Shown: positions 34,717 through 44,609 of the stretch, one piece after another | Numbering within the stretch: the first letter of the stretch is position 1 | Layout of the letters: the number at the start of each line of letters is the position of its first letter | Assembly: GCA_026075535.2 (NCBI GenBank) | Contig: AP026544.2 | Coordinates: 3,844,001-3,908,000 of the forward strand | Length of the DNA stretch: 64,000 nt | DNA from: Tricholoma matsutake | Taxonomy: Eukaryota > Basidiomycota > Agaricomycetes > Agaricales > Tricholomataceae | Direction: 5' to 3' | Program-made: the position numbers and the translations under genes | The notes under the pieces: model-generated | What the model was told of the DNA's origin: nothing | What the model saw: only the letters and a program-made list of their open reading frames with translations | Databases searched by the model: none

Positions 34717-34900
34717 TGGAAGGAAGCTGAAGCTTCCAACACTCAGGGATGGAGAAACTATAAGGAACTTAATATATTTTGAGGGGGGGAATCTAGAATA
34801 CAGTACATGCACTCGAGTATAGACTATATATTAATGGAATGACATGTAATAATGGAGTAGCATGTGATAATGTAGCAATGATGTAAGAGGCACTCTTACA
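34717..34900. repeat. Right LTR of the LARD-like element
   Basis: 184 bp, about 95% like the left LTR by eye. Differences include AAGCTGAAGC for AAGCCAAAGC and ACATGTAATAATGG for ACATGTGATAATGG. Confidence 0.88.
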
Positions 34901-35100
34901 TATACATAATTAAATTAAGTTAGTTGTGCCAAAAAACCAGTCAAAACTGGTTTTTTGGACCGTAACCAAACCGATAGGACCAGTTCTAATTGGTTCAGTT
35001 ACAGTCTAACTGACTTGGGGTGCTGGTCTAGACCGGTTACGGTTATGGTTAACCCTCTTAGAGGTTGAAAAACCAGACCAAACTGAACCTTAAAACCCTA

Positions 35101-36110
35101 ACATCAATTGCTGCATGTGTGTCCACTGTCTTCAGTCCCACAGTCAAGGTGATTTTGGGTTCTATTCGTGCAGAGTGAATAAAAGATTTAGGGGTCTTTG
35201 GAAATTGCACTCGCAAATCTCCATCATCACGTGATTGAATTTTGTCTTTCTCCTCAGTGATTTTTTTTTTCAAAATTTCCCTGAGTTTCCTCTGATGCTA
35301 TACATTGTAACAGTTTTGGGTCACTGGTGGGGAAACCTTCACTGGGACTCTTGCACAAAATTCTGCTGCTTGCTTTCTTCCTCCTTCACTTCCTCAATTG
35401 TGGCTTCCCTAATTTGTCCCTTCTCTACAATTCCTAGAGATATGTTCTAATTTCCCACAGTTGAGATATTTGAGTGGGGGTCATCTGCCCACTCAATCAA
35501 CCTCCATAGTGTATGATGCTGGTGGTGCTGCAACAATAGGCATCACTGCCATGGCTGGTGGCCGTGCCCTCAGAGTTTGTGCCTGAGGCACCTTTCCTTT
35601 CCCCCTGATGGCTTTCCAAATTTACTACTTCTGTACATCAACTTCAATTTGGCTTGTTCCTGCCGATATTGCCAATCAAGGTGCATGGCCCAATTATACC
35701 ACTCATCCAACTGCTCCAGCATAGAGGGTACCTGGTAGATAGACTTGAATAGCAAGGGATTTAATCCCACCTTCAAAAATTCTACTAATGCTGCCTCCCC
35801 CATATCTGTTAAGGAACCTTGGCGCATGGTTTTTAATTTTGCATTAGCTGTTGCCTTTGGATTAGGATCTCCAAACTGAGCCTCCAATCTCTCCATAAAT
35901 TCCTTGAAGGTTGCAAATGGTCTGATTCCCCCAGCAATTTGATTAATACCCTCATTTCTCCAAAATTGTGCTTCCCCCCCTGGATGTAAGAGAGAACAAA
36001 CATAATTTTAGACTCTGCTGTGCAAAATTCTGGCTTCCTTCCATGGATGTACAATACTATACAGTGGCTCAAAAAACTGTCCCAATGTTTGCACCATTTC
36101 TAGTATTCAC
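35101..36110 (-). pseudogene. Ty3/gypsy C gag and start of protease
   Basis: Gag blocks LYIHGRKPEF, IMFVLSYIQGG, MERLEAQFGDPNPKATANAKLKTM and VEFLKVGLNPLLFKSIY match the intact + strand gag at 63131-64000 closely. Compared with that copy, about 14 codons (VDEFILQFKAEASQ) are missing in frame, there are frameshifts near 35900, and the first ~130 codons are lost. At 35273-35101 it runs into KITLTVGLKTVDTHAAIDVE, the approach to the protease active site that continues beyond the 25561-35100 insertion. Confidence 0.8.
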
Positions 36111-36179
36111 TTTATAGCACCTCTGAATGTAAGAATATGGATAAAGTGTAGCAGTAAGCTCTGCTTTGTGGCTATCATT

Positions 36180-36453
36180 TGATAGCACATGTACATGCAT
36201 CGGTAGCAACAATGTACAATATATGTAATATAGTGTATAAACATAAATATATGCCTAGGGGACCCCAGTTTTGTTCTCTTAGGTATTCCACCTACACTTG
36301 TGGTGCAAAATGCCTTCCTCAACCAACTAATCTATTAATAACCCCTCACATCAAAACCATCAATTTCCCCATCATGCAGGTGCATCTCGCCCCCTTCTTG
36401 TAGAGAGAACCCACACAGTCCTAGCTAGCAAATAAGTGGGTGTCACCCTAACA
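36180..36453 (+). repeat. Family H LTR-like repeat
   Basis: TGATAGCACATG to CCCTAACA, 274 bp, about 85% like 62332-62643. It contains the ATATATGCCTAGGGGACCC and CTATTAATAACCCCTCACAT blocks. It points + while the adjacent gypsy C gag points -, so it is not in the orientation of a 5' LTR for that copy. No TSD was found. Confidence 0.7.
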
Positions 36454-38833
36454 GGAGGATACCCCCAACAATTTGGTGTTATTGGTGAAGTGCAGGCCCT
36501 GTGTTTACATGACAAATATGCCATTCTATTATTGGGTAGGCCTCAAGCATGTGGTAGTACAATGTGTTTGGTTTGGCAGCAGGAAATATCTGCATTGGAG
36601 AGGATTGAATTGGAGGATGACACTGTGGATGTGAGACTCTCTGTGGTTAGTATTTCTGTGTTATGCACCAGGGTTTTACAATTTCGATGCAAGGTTTGTG
36701 GGTAGAGCCCTCAAGTGTGGCATTGGATTAATGGTGATATGATAAGTTAATTGCTTAGCATGGTTTATAGATGTTCATCAACATTTGCAGTCTACAGGTG
36801 TAGAAGGTAAACATCATTGTGATTAGAGTTGGTCAGCATGTTTAGCATTTTACAGATCCTCTCACTCTGGGAGATGTGGCTTATTGCAAGGTGGTGCTAG
36901 GCTCTCTGGAGCAAATCCAAGTTGCACATCCTGTTTGTGTCAGTAAGCTTTTGGATTCTTTGAGTGTTCTAAGTATGGTTGATTAAGAAGTTTCTAAGAA
37001 TATTCTATATATGTGATGTCTATCAGCAAAGTGCAAATGTCTACCTCATAAGTGATTTGTATTTCATCATTTCAGTGTTTGTACTGTGTTCTTATGTTTG
37101 ATAAGTGTGTATATTCAATTCGATTTAAGGTACTGAATGTTAAATTGAGGTAAATTTGGCAATTGCCATGCATTGCTTGTCCCAAGGCCATCAAGGCCAT
37201 CAGTTGCATCATGGCATATCCAGCAGTCTGTCTTTGTGGTGCAGCCTTTCACTTCAATCCTCAACAATGGGAGGCTGTGGCAGTTGTGGGACTTCCACAT
37301 TAAATTCATACAATACAATACAGTATTTACACTTCTAAAAGCATTGTATTACAGTATGTGCATGCATGTAAGCAATAACCAACCCTTAGGCCAGGAAGCT
37401 CATTCAAACTTTATTGTAAAGACTGAGAATATGCTGCCTAACAGGTAGTAGAACAACTGTGGGAGCAGGTCATTATCTATTATTTGCTGCTCAGCTCAAA
37501 TCCTCACGAGAAGCAACTCCCCCTCATTAGCAGGTGTTATTATTAGATCAAGGTACCTATCACCCAGAGGAGATGCATGCGACTGAATTAAGAGCATGTC
37601 AGATAGCCGAGCTTGCTTGCCCTACATCAAACTGAGAAACGAGCTGATTTTTCTTAAATCAAGCTTAAATTAAGCCTAAATTGAATCGGTTCACATTAAA
37701 TCAATCCGGGATAAGTTACTTAGCCCTCAAATTGACACTTATCTCTCACTTATCCCCCGAGCCTAGGTATAATCAGCTTCAGTTCTGCCTGAGGAGGTGC
37801 CAGGGCAGGCAGAATTTATATAGCAACTGAGACTGTTTCATTTGTAGCAGTACATAGGCACATATTATCTACAACTCTCTAGGTCTCCACTGGGTAGCAC
37901 AAGGGCACCTCAAGACGTGACTGGAGTCTGTGCGAGGAAGCATGCATGGGCAATGTTTGGCATCCAACCCTGACGGCAAATAGCCGAGGCCAACTGATGG
38001 CCGCTTAGTCATCTGATTGCCCTTAAAATGTTCAGCATAAGTTTATGTATTTATAGTGGTGATATATATTCAATCAACTGATGGTGTGATATGATCAAAA
38101 CAGTCATACATACACATGTAAATTGGGCATCTTGAATCTGACTTTTTCTGGACAGTAAAACAGGACCCCCAACAACCCCCCAAAATGCCTGATCCCTATC
38201 AGGATAAAAATTGCAGAAATTTGTTTGAACCATCCAGATAAAAATTGGGCAAAAAATTGCCAACCCCTGGGGTGAATGTCTGGATAAGGATTGGTTTGCA
38301 GGCTGCACCCCTGATCCAGTCTGGATAAAAATGTGAGGGATGAAAAAACATATGAACCCATAGATATTACTAATATGTACAAAGTAGTATCCCCAAGAAG
38401 CTTCTTGCCTGTCTGAGTCTGCATCTTTCTCATGCATACACCAAACCCCCAAATAGACATCAAATATGTGATGGTGCACAATGCATCACCACCATTTGAT
38501 GAAGAGCAGTGGATTGAAGAAGGAAGAAATTTCCTTCTGATTTTTCTAACTTTCCAGACTTAGAGGGTTATTGTGAACAGAAGCTGTCCATACCAAAAAG
38601 TTCTTACACATATGCTTTCCCAGATCAAGAAATTACAGTCAAAGATTTTCTTGTTCTCAAGTTATTGAAAGCAAGTTAACAGAACAACACAGCAGGTCTG
38701 GCCAAGGATGGTGATGAGTAGAGCATGTCCTATCTAGTTATTTTATGTATCTGGAGCAAAGTTTTGAGAAAACTGCTAATTTTTGCAATTTTTTGCAATG
38801 ACAATGAGATGTGCTTCCACTGTGCCAACATTA
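36454..38833. other. Unassigned AT-rich stretch
   Basis: One 89-codon + frame (36436-36705, partly over the repeat) and a 142-codon - frame (38051-38479) have no recognisable motifs. 37150-37330 contains a duplicated CAAGGCCATCAAGGCCATCA. I see no RNA gene or convincing CDS. Some of it may be old TE sequence. Confidence 0.4.
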
Positions 38834-39039
38834 GAGCCTGTTCAGTAACAGGATGTGTGTGAGATATATGACATAATTTTGCCATGATCAGAGACTTGCC
38901 AAAATGCCATTGAAGCTTTAAGTGGATGTTGAAGCTGAAGGCAGAGGAGGTAGGGGATGCACACATTATATATATGTTGCATGGCTCACATAACAAATAA
39001 TAGTGTTGAACCTTTCATCATGGATAACCGTACAGCCTT

Positions 39040-40440
39040 GGCTTTGTGCACTGGAAAAGACAACAATGGATCATCTGATATGCAACTCTTATTGTCAGCA
39101 TTATTGTGGCTGCTACTGCTAACATTCTGCATGCCTTGTATACCAGAGAGCCTTACCACACTGCACTTTCTGGTGAAGCCTGGGTACTGGAGCTTCTTTG
39201 TGGCCATCCTGACCAAATTCACACTGAACTTGGTGTAACTCTCAAGGTTTTTTAGCAATCTTGTACAAGAGCTTTGAGATATTGGCTATCAAAAATTCAA
39301 GACATGTATTTCTAGAGGAATGAATGACTTGCTATTTCCCTCTATATGTGTGTGACTGGCTTGACTATCAGTCATGTTGGCAAAAGATTCCAAAGATCAA
39401 ATGAAACAGTATCATGGTGAGCAAAAAACTATCTGTTTACTAGTACAGAATCATCTTGTAACTTGAATTTAATGGCAGATATTTCTGAAAAATCTTGTTC
39501 ATTTTCTCCTCTCCTCCCTTCTATACAAGATTTGTAAAGCTGTCACAGGCTGGTTACTGGCTCCCCCATCACATCTGCCATAACCAAGCTTTGGCCATAT
39601 TTTAAGGATGCCCTTGGAGCGATAGATGGCAGCCACATCCACTGTGCACCTCCTTCTGTTGATCGACCATTCTACCAAAACTGCAAAGAGTTCATCTCTC
39701 AGAACTGCCTTTTGCATGCTTTTTTGCTCTCCATTTTGTATACAGTCTATGCAGCTGGGAGGGCTCTGGATCTGATGCATGAATTTAGGATAATGCACTG
39801 TTGAAAGACTTCAAAGTCCCAGAAGAAAGATACTATCTTGCTGATGCTGGCTTTCTGTCATGCACAGAGCTCCTTATCCCATACAAAGGTGTGCACTATC
39901 ACCTTGCTGAGTGGGGCCATGCAAATCTCAGGTAAGGGCATTCATATCCTATTGAATTCAGCTCAATACTGCAAATAAAGGCCTCAGAACAAGGACGAGT
40001 TATTCAATTTATGCCATTCATCAGTATGCAATGCTATTGAACATATTTTTGGTGTTTTGAAGTGTCAATTCCAAATTTTGTTGCTAGCACCAGAAAGTGC
40101 AAGCCTGGATACCTGCAGCATTGGCTGCTCTTCACAATTTCATCTCCATTCACAACCCTCATAATCAGCCTATCTCAAGTACCACCTCTGATAGTGCAGT
40201 GCATATGTATGATAATGTTGATGAAGATCTTGGGCCAACAGAAGCTCCTGTGCCCAATGACTCAGATATACATCTGGATATGATTGCAGAGAAGATGTGG
40301 GATGATTATATTAACATTTGTGCAGAAATATGGATGACATGATTGAGTCTGACTTGGATAATGATGATGATGATGATGACAATGATGACAATGATGACAA
40401 TGACAATGACAGCTAGGATGAGGACAAAGACACATAGAAT
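39040..40440 (+). pseudogene. Harbinger DDE transposase
   Basis: Motifs appear in order but in several frames: LELLCGHPDQIHTELGVTLKVF (~39195), GKRFQRSNETVS (~39380), then the DDE nuclease with GAIDGSHIHCAPP (first Asp, ~39620), YYLADAGFLSC (second Asp, ~39830) and NAIEHIFGVLKCQF (Glu, ~40030). The tail ends in an acidic Asp/Asn run encoded by GATGATGATGA. Frameshifts and stops near 39240, 39420, 39700 and 39800 disable it. One or two gaps may be introns. Confidence 0.75.
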
Positions 40441-40519
40441 TGATGGCAAGGTTGATAGTATACATGTATACAACAGTTGATACTACTTTGATAGTGAGAG
40501 TGACTACATATGACAATTA

Positions 40520-41919
40520 CATAGGACACAATATTCCATCAGATATTTCCAATCCACTGCTTGATGACAGCCTGTCAAATCTGATCATCCTCCAGAGCAA
40601 TGTACATATCCACCTCCTTGTGATGACCCCCAAAGAATACAATAAGAGAGGCCTTCTCCATGACAGAAAGCCCATTATCACATTGTTGAACAAGATGCAC
40701 TGCTTCCTGATATCATACAACAGCTTTGTCATCTGCACTCTCAGGAGGCTTAGAGGCCACTAAAATTGCCTGGGTCATGTCTTTGATGCTGCCATGGAGT
40801 TCAACAATAGCAACAGCAGGAGTAACCTTGTCAACATGTTGGGAGGTGGAAGTCATCATTGATGGAGAGCAGGCAGAGGAACTGGATGAGGAAGTCCTGA
40901 CCTTCCCCTTCCCCTTCTCTAATGAAGATAACTTCAACTTTTTGCTACTCTCAGTAGGAATGGAGAGGGTCGCTGAACTCCTGGACTTGGAGGGAAGGAC
41001 AGAGCTGTCATGTTGGACTGTGGTGACATTGCTGTCATCAACTAAGTGTTGTCATTTGGCAGTTGGTTCCAGTGAGATGTCAGCAGAGGAGATAGCAGTG
41101 GAGATGGAGATGGATGCAGTGGCAGAGGTGGAGGGTTGGCTGATTGAGTTGACATCCATAGCTTCACCAGCAGGAGCCTGTGGTGATGCATGGTCAGACT
41201 CTGGATCTTGATCACCAGCCACAGACGGTGGATTGGCTTCTGTTGCCATATAGAAGTGTGCACCAGTCACACCAGCTATAGGAAGGATCTTCTCCATATA
41301 TTTAAGCCATCACTAGCCCCTGTTGCAGAAAAGCTTCATAGGATGGTTTCTCTGGATAAAAGGGGAGAGCAATCAGTTTTTTGAGTAATAAATAAGGTTC
41401 CCATAATGATGCACCTTTGAATCGAGCATTGCCCACCATACCTGGGCTTTACCATCTGTCATAATGGTTGCCCCTTTCCTGATGTCCTCCTCATTTGATG
41501 GGGTACCCCACCTGCCCATACCAGATGTGTCTTGATAACTCTGGATGGCACAATATGTTGTCTTTAATTAAGATCTGTCAGCAATCAGCTCAAAAGCAAC
41601 AACAGCTTGAACTTACTCCTGCCCACTTGGTCTGCACCTGCTGCCAAGTCCTGGTCTGACCTCAGATGGTTGCTGCAGCAGAAATGTATGTCTTCTTCTT
41701 GAAATTGCCTGCATCACCAAGCTCTGCCTTCTTAGCAATAAAGTGCTGCAAGATGGCCTCAGTCTCATGGACAGCCCATTGTTGAGATGTATTAGTACTA
41801 GGAGGGTTGGCTGATAGGATGATAGAGAGCCACTGAAGGTAAAAAGCAGTGGCAGCAGTGGCAGCAAGACAAATGAGGCATCGTTGTGCTAGCCAGACAT
41901 AATGGGTGTTATCACTCAT
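40520..41919 (-). pseudogene. Harbinger SANT/Myb-like DNA-binding partner protein
   Basis: WAVHETEAILQHFIAKKAELGDAGNFKKKTY, QTKWAG and WAMLDSKVHHYG follow the Myb/SANT-like domain pattern (the trihelix-like protein that pairs with Harbinger transposases). The C-terminal half is Ser/Thr/Pro-rich (SPQAPAGEAMDVNS, SSSSSSACSP) and ends with a conserved helical block near HGSIKDMTQAILVASK. Multiple frameshifts between 41660 and 41300 show decay. It lies convergent with the transposase. Confidence 0.65.
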
Positions 41920-41993
41920 CTAATAAGCTCCAATAGCAGACATTTCAGCAATACCTTCTATTTTTCACACATGTCCTGTTACTGAACAGGCTC

Positions 41994-42196
41994 ATAGTAT
42001 ATGCCACTGCTGGCACTGACCTGTGTTTCCCACAGAAACACACCCAGAAACATGTTTTAAGACTTCTGATTTGTATAATCTTTGGATATTCTCAAGATGT
42101 ATGTAAAAGATATACTAAGGTAATATTTTACATGTATCCAAGCTTGATCCAAGCTGTGTCTGCAAGAAACAGACAAGGGGGTGACAGGCCACGAAT
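41994..42196. repeat. Repeat G, copy 1
   Basis: 42005-42170 is homologous to the reverse complement of 51985-52148 (shared: GTGTTTCCCACAGAAACACA, GAAACATGTTTTAAGA, TTTGGATATTCTCAAGATGT, TTTTACATGTATCCAAGC). The right edge is near AAGGGGGTGACAG. Harbinger is inserted at or beside its left side. Confidence 0.7.
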
Positions 42197-43032
42197 TTTA
42201 GACATCCACTCATGAATTTTTTTCAAGTGGCCATCTGGGACCCCCCCCCCCCCATCCTTCTATATATGGTAGTTTCCCATCACATGTCAGCCTATTTTTG
42301 GTAACTCCCTGGATCAAAATCATCAACCAGCCTGTCACACGCATGTCAAACTCGAGTCAATGAGTGGACAAGGTGTTTCACAACCTGTGTGATCAACTCC
42401 CTCAGTCATCACACCTCCTATACACCTTTAGTGTCTGCTACCTTGTGCACTGAAGGCTCTTCTGTAATTTTCCCATTCTTCCTCTCTTATCAGCCAGGTA
42501 TTTACACTTGATTTGCTAGTAGTACACCAGTGCACCTATTACTTACTTATTTGGTAATCTCACAAAGGTGAGACAACCCCAATCAGATATTTTTGTTTGG
42601 CCTTGGTGAGCTTGCAAGGTAAATGGATCATGTGCCAGACTACTGCAACTGCAAACCATAATGAGAAACCTAAGAAAACTAAATGTAGAAAACAAATAAC
42701 AGGGGGCAGCATCACAACTTGCAAACCCAAATTCCAATAATTTAAATACTTTGAAAGAATTGACAAGGTTTGGCAGTATTTCCAGTACAATGATGCCAAT
42801 GCTTTATTATAATATACTAGGGAAGGTCAGGAACAACACTGAGTGTGGGCTGGAGGCCAAATCTGCTGCATTGGGTGGGGAAACCAAGAGACAGAACATG
42901 TTTTGGAGCCAAATTTGCAGCTCTAGAGCACCCTAAACATGACCTGACTTTTCACAACTTTGATGTCAATTTTTTTTAGTGGGTCCTCTGGACCCCCCCC
43001 CCCCATCTGATGTGTGGGATTCAGGTGCCGAC
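42197..43032. other. No gene seen
   Basis: Contains C12-C14 homopolymer runs at 42240 and 42993, each preceded by CTGGGA or CTGGA, and AT-rich sequence. No open frame with recognisable content. The last five bases, CCGAC (43028-43032), are the left TSD of gypsy E. Confidence 0.5.
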
Positions 43033-43580
43033 TGTTAAGAACTGATCCTAGAAGGCACATCAGAATCCGATCAGACCCTGCGGGTGTTGATAGCAGAAAG
43101 TTGTCAGGTCATGGCGGATTCTGCAGAGGGGAAAACAGAAAGGACTTGGCTTCAGCTTGTAAGAAGCTGCACCTCATCTGGTGTCCTAATTTCAAGACAA
43201 AGGTTTGGAGGTAGGAGCAGGGAAGTGCAGGTAAATGTGGGAAGGAGTACTATGGAGGGACTTGGGTTAAGTTCAGATGAGACCAGAACTTCAGAGGGAG
43301 ACTAGAGGTCGAGTTGAATGGAGTTCAGACTCTTAGAGGACTGAGGTAGGAGTAGAACAAGATTTAGATTGGCAGGTTAAAGTCGAGCCTATGTCGATAT
43401 ACAAACTGAAGAATACAAGGCGAAACTAACTAAGCTTAAATACTGTAGTCCAGAATAAAGGTGGAACAGAAGCGGAGGCTGCGGCAGTGTCTCAACTGCA
43501 TAGATAAATTACCTAGCAGGAGCTGCACAGGAATCTGTAGTTGAATTTGCAAAAGAGAAAGCAGCCTTGGGAGAGCGGGC
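43033..43580 (-). repeat. 3' LTR of gypsy E, shared portion
   Basis: Aligns with 50923-51480 at about 95% by eye. Beyond 43580 the two copies diverge: the right LTR continues 150 bp to its TG end, while here a longer sequence encoding Glu/Ala-rich coiled coil (+ strand) takes its place. The true inner boundary is therefore uncertain and could extend to ~44500. Confidence 0.75.
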
Positions 43581-44516
43581 AATGAAGGAGCAAATGGAAT
43601 GGGAGATGAGAGAGCTGGAGGAAGCAACAAGGGAGGAGGAGCAGAGGCTGCAGGAGGTGCAAAGAGCAGCAGAGGAGGCTGCAAAGGTGGAGGAGGCGCA
43701 CCAGGCAGAGGCATGGAAGAAGGAGGCAGTGGCCGCAAGATGAGCGGAGAAGAAGCGGGCGGCTGCGGCCATGGGTTTGGGGGACAAGGCCAAGGGGAGC
43801 AAGTCCCCAAAGAAGAAGAAAGTCGCCAGGTCGAAGGGTGGGGTCAGAGGAGTCCGAGGGTCCGGAGCGGGTGCAGGCTGCCTTGCCCTGCAAAAGGTGA
43901 GTCTCTTGTTTTATTTCTCAGCCTTCTTTTACTGATAAGTGGCCTAGATGCAAATATCAAAAAAATTGCTTGTTTCAAGATGGGCACGAGGGGATGCATG
44001 TGCAATAACTGCACGCGCATAAAACACAAGTGCGAAGAGGTAGTGTGGAAGGGGCAGGAGGCCCCTGCAGCAAAAATGGTGGGAACAATGGGGTCGACAG
44101 GAAATAGCGGGGAGAATGCGGAGCTGATGTGGCAGCTGATGAAGATGGTGAAGAAGGGTTTTGGTGAGGTGGCAACTGCAGTGTGGGAGTCCATAGAGGA
44201 GATCCGGGATGCATTGGACCCAGAGTGGGTGGAGGACAAAAGTGCCAGGGAGGAGAGCAACGAGGATGAAGAAGAAGTGGAGTAGGCAGTGCAAGAGTCC
44301 CAGTGGGAAAGACACGGGATCTGCCAGTCTGGGGATGACTGGGTGGCTTTCCAGAGATATCTGGAGAAAAGGCAGGCAGATGACAAGGAGGAGAGTGAGA
44401 GTGGAGGAGAGGGCAAGGGTGGAGAAAAGGGAAAGGGTGGAGAAGAGGGCGAGGGTGGGGGAGAGGGTGACAAAGACAGTGAGGGAGAAGCGGAGGTGGT
44501 GGTGTAGGGATCCAGT
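43520..44516 (+). CDS. Antisense coiled-coil and Cys-motif gene overlapping the gypsy E 3' LTR
   Basis: Two exon-like open parts run opposite to the element's own genes. Part 1 (to ~43899) reads VEFAKEKAALGE, then a long Glu/Arg/Ala helix (MRELEEATREEEQRLQEVQR), one TGA at ~43742, then a basic KSPKKKKVARSKGG block. A GTGAGTCTC splice donor follows at ~43900. Part 2 (43981-44283) has GCMCNNCTRIKHKCEEV, a CxxC...C pattern like fungal DNA-binding Cys clusters, then an acidic tail with EDEEEVE; an acidic Gly/Glu repeat follows to ~44507. I recall similar coiled-coil plus Cys-cluster proteins as highly repeated Agaricomycete gene models. Function is unknown. Confidence 0.5.
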
Positions 44517-44609
44517 TGGATCCAAAAAAAATTCTTTTTACTTTGTTTCTGTTTTGCAATAGAATTTGTTTCTGAGTTCTGACTGAGTGAATGATAACGT
44601 GAATAGACT

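Larger units (their letters stand above)
30402..34900. mobile_element. Non-autonomous LTR element (LARD-like), TSD TATAC
   Basis: Direct terminal repeats of 194 and 184 bp start TGGAAGGAAGC and end GGCACTCTTACA. They are flanked by TATAC at 30397-30401 and 34901-34905. The 4.1-kb interior has no gag, protease, RT, RNase H or integrase that I can find; its open frames are Pro/Thr/His-rich and lack motifs. Orientation is uncertain: AAAAAAAAG precedes the right repeat on +, and GGAGTATGAGAGAG precedes the left repeat on -. A large, pol-less element with LTRs fits the LARD class. Confidence 0.85.
25561..35100. mobile_element. 9.54-kb TIR-bounded DNA transposon insertion, TSD ACATCAAT
   Basis: The left end TAGTGTATCAAGGTTCAGT and right end (inward) TAGGGTTTTAAGGTTCAGT are flanked by ACATCAAT at 25553-25560 and 35101-35108. 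They split the protease of gypsy C between HAAIDVE and the intact ALLDSGATGLFI. The ends share AAGGTYCAGT and, on the left, CCATAGGACC with the MITE at 23465. Inside are a core-deleted transposase gene (26400-29490), a solo LTR, a MITE and a 4.5-kb LTR element. Subtracting those three later insertions leaves about 3.6 kb, a normal size for an element that has lost part of its transposase. Confidence 0.85.
38834..41993. mobile_element. PIF/Harbinger transposon, 3.16 kb
   Basis: Inverted ends share GAGCCTGTTCAGTAACAGGA exactly for 20 bases and continue with similarity (TGTGTGTGA versus CATGTGTGA). Two convergent genes lie inside: a Harbinger transposase (+) and a SANT/Myb-like partner (-). That is the standard two-gene layout of PIF/Harbinger. 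Flanks are TTA on the left and ATA on the right; the family duplicates 3 bp (TWA), so one base has changed or the end is off by one. Confidence 0.82.

Noticed and set aside
42240..42253. Poly-C tracts (also ~42993 and the G run at ~30617) as possible regulatory sites
   Set aside because: They sit in unconserved TE-rich DNA without nearby promoters. Homopolymer runs are common there and length may be affected by sequencing.
43609..43893. Leu/Pro/Ser-rich - frames at 43436-43893
   Set aside because: Antisense shadow of the Glu/Ala/Lys coiled-coil reading on +; composition is explained by complementing GAG/GCA/AAG codons.
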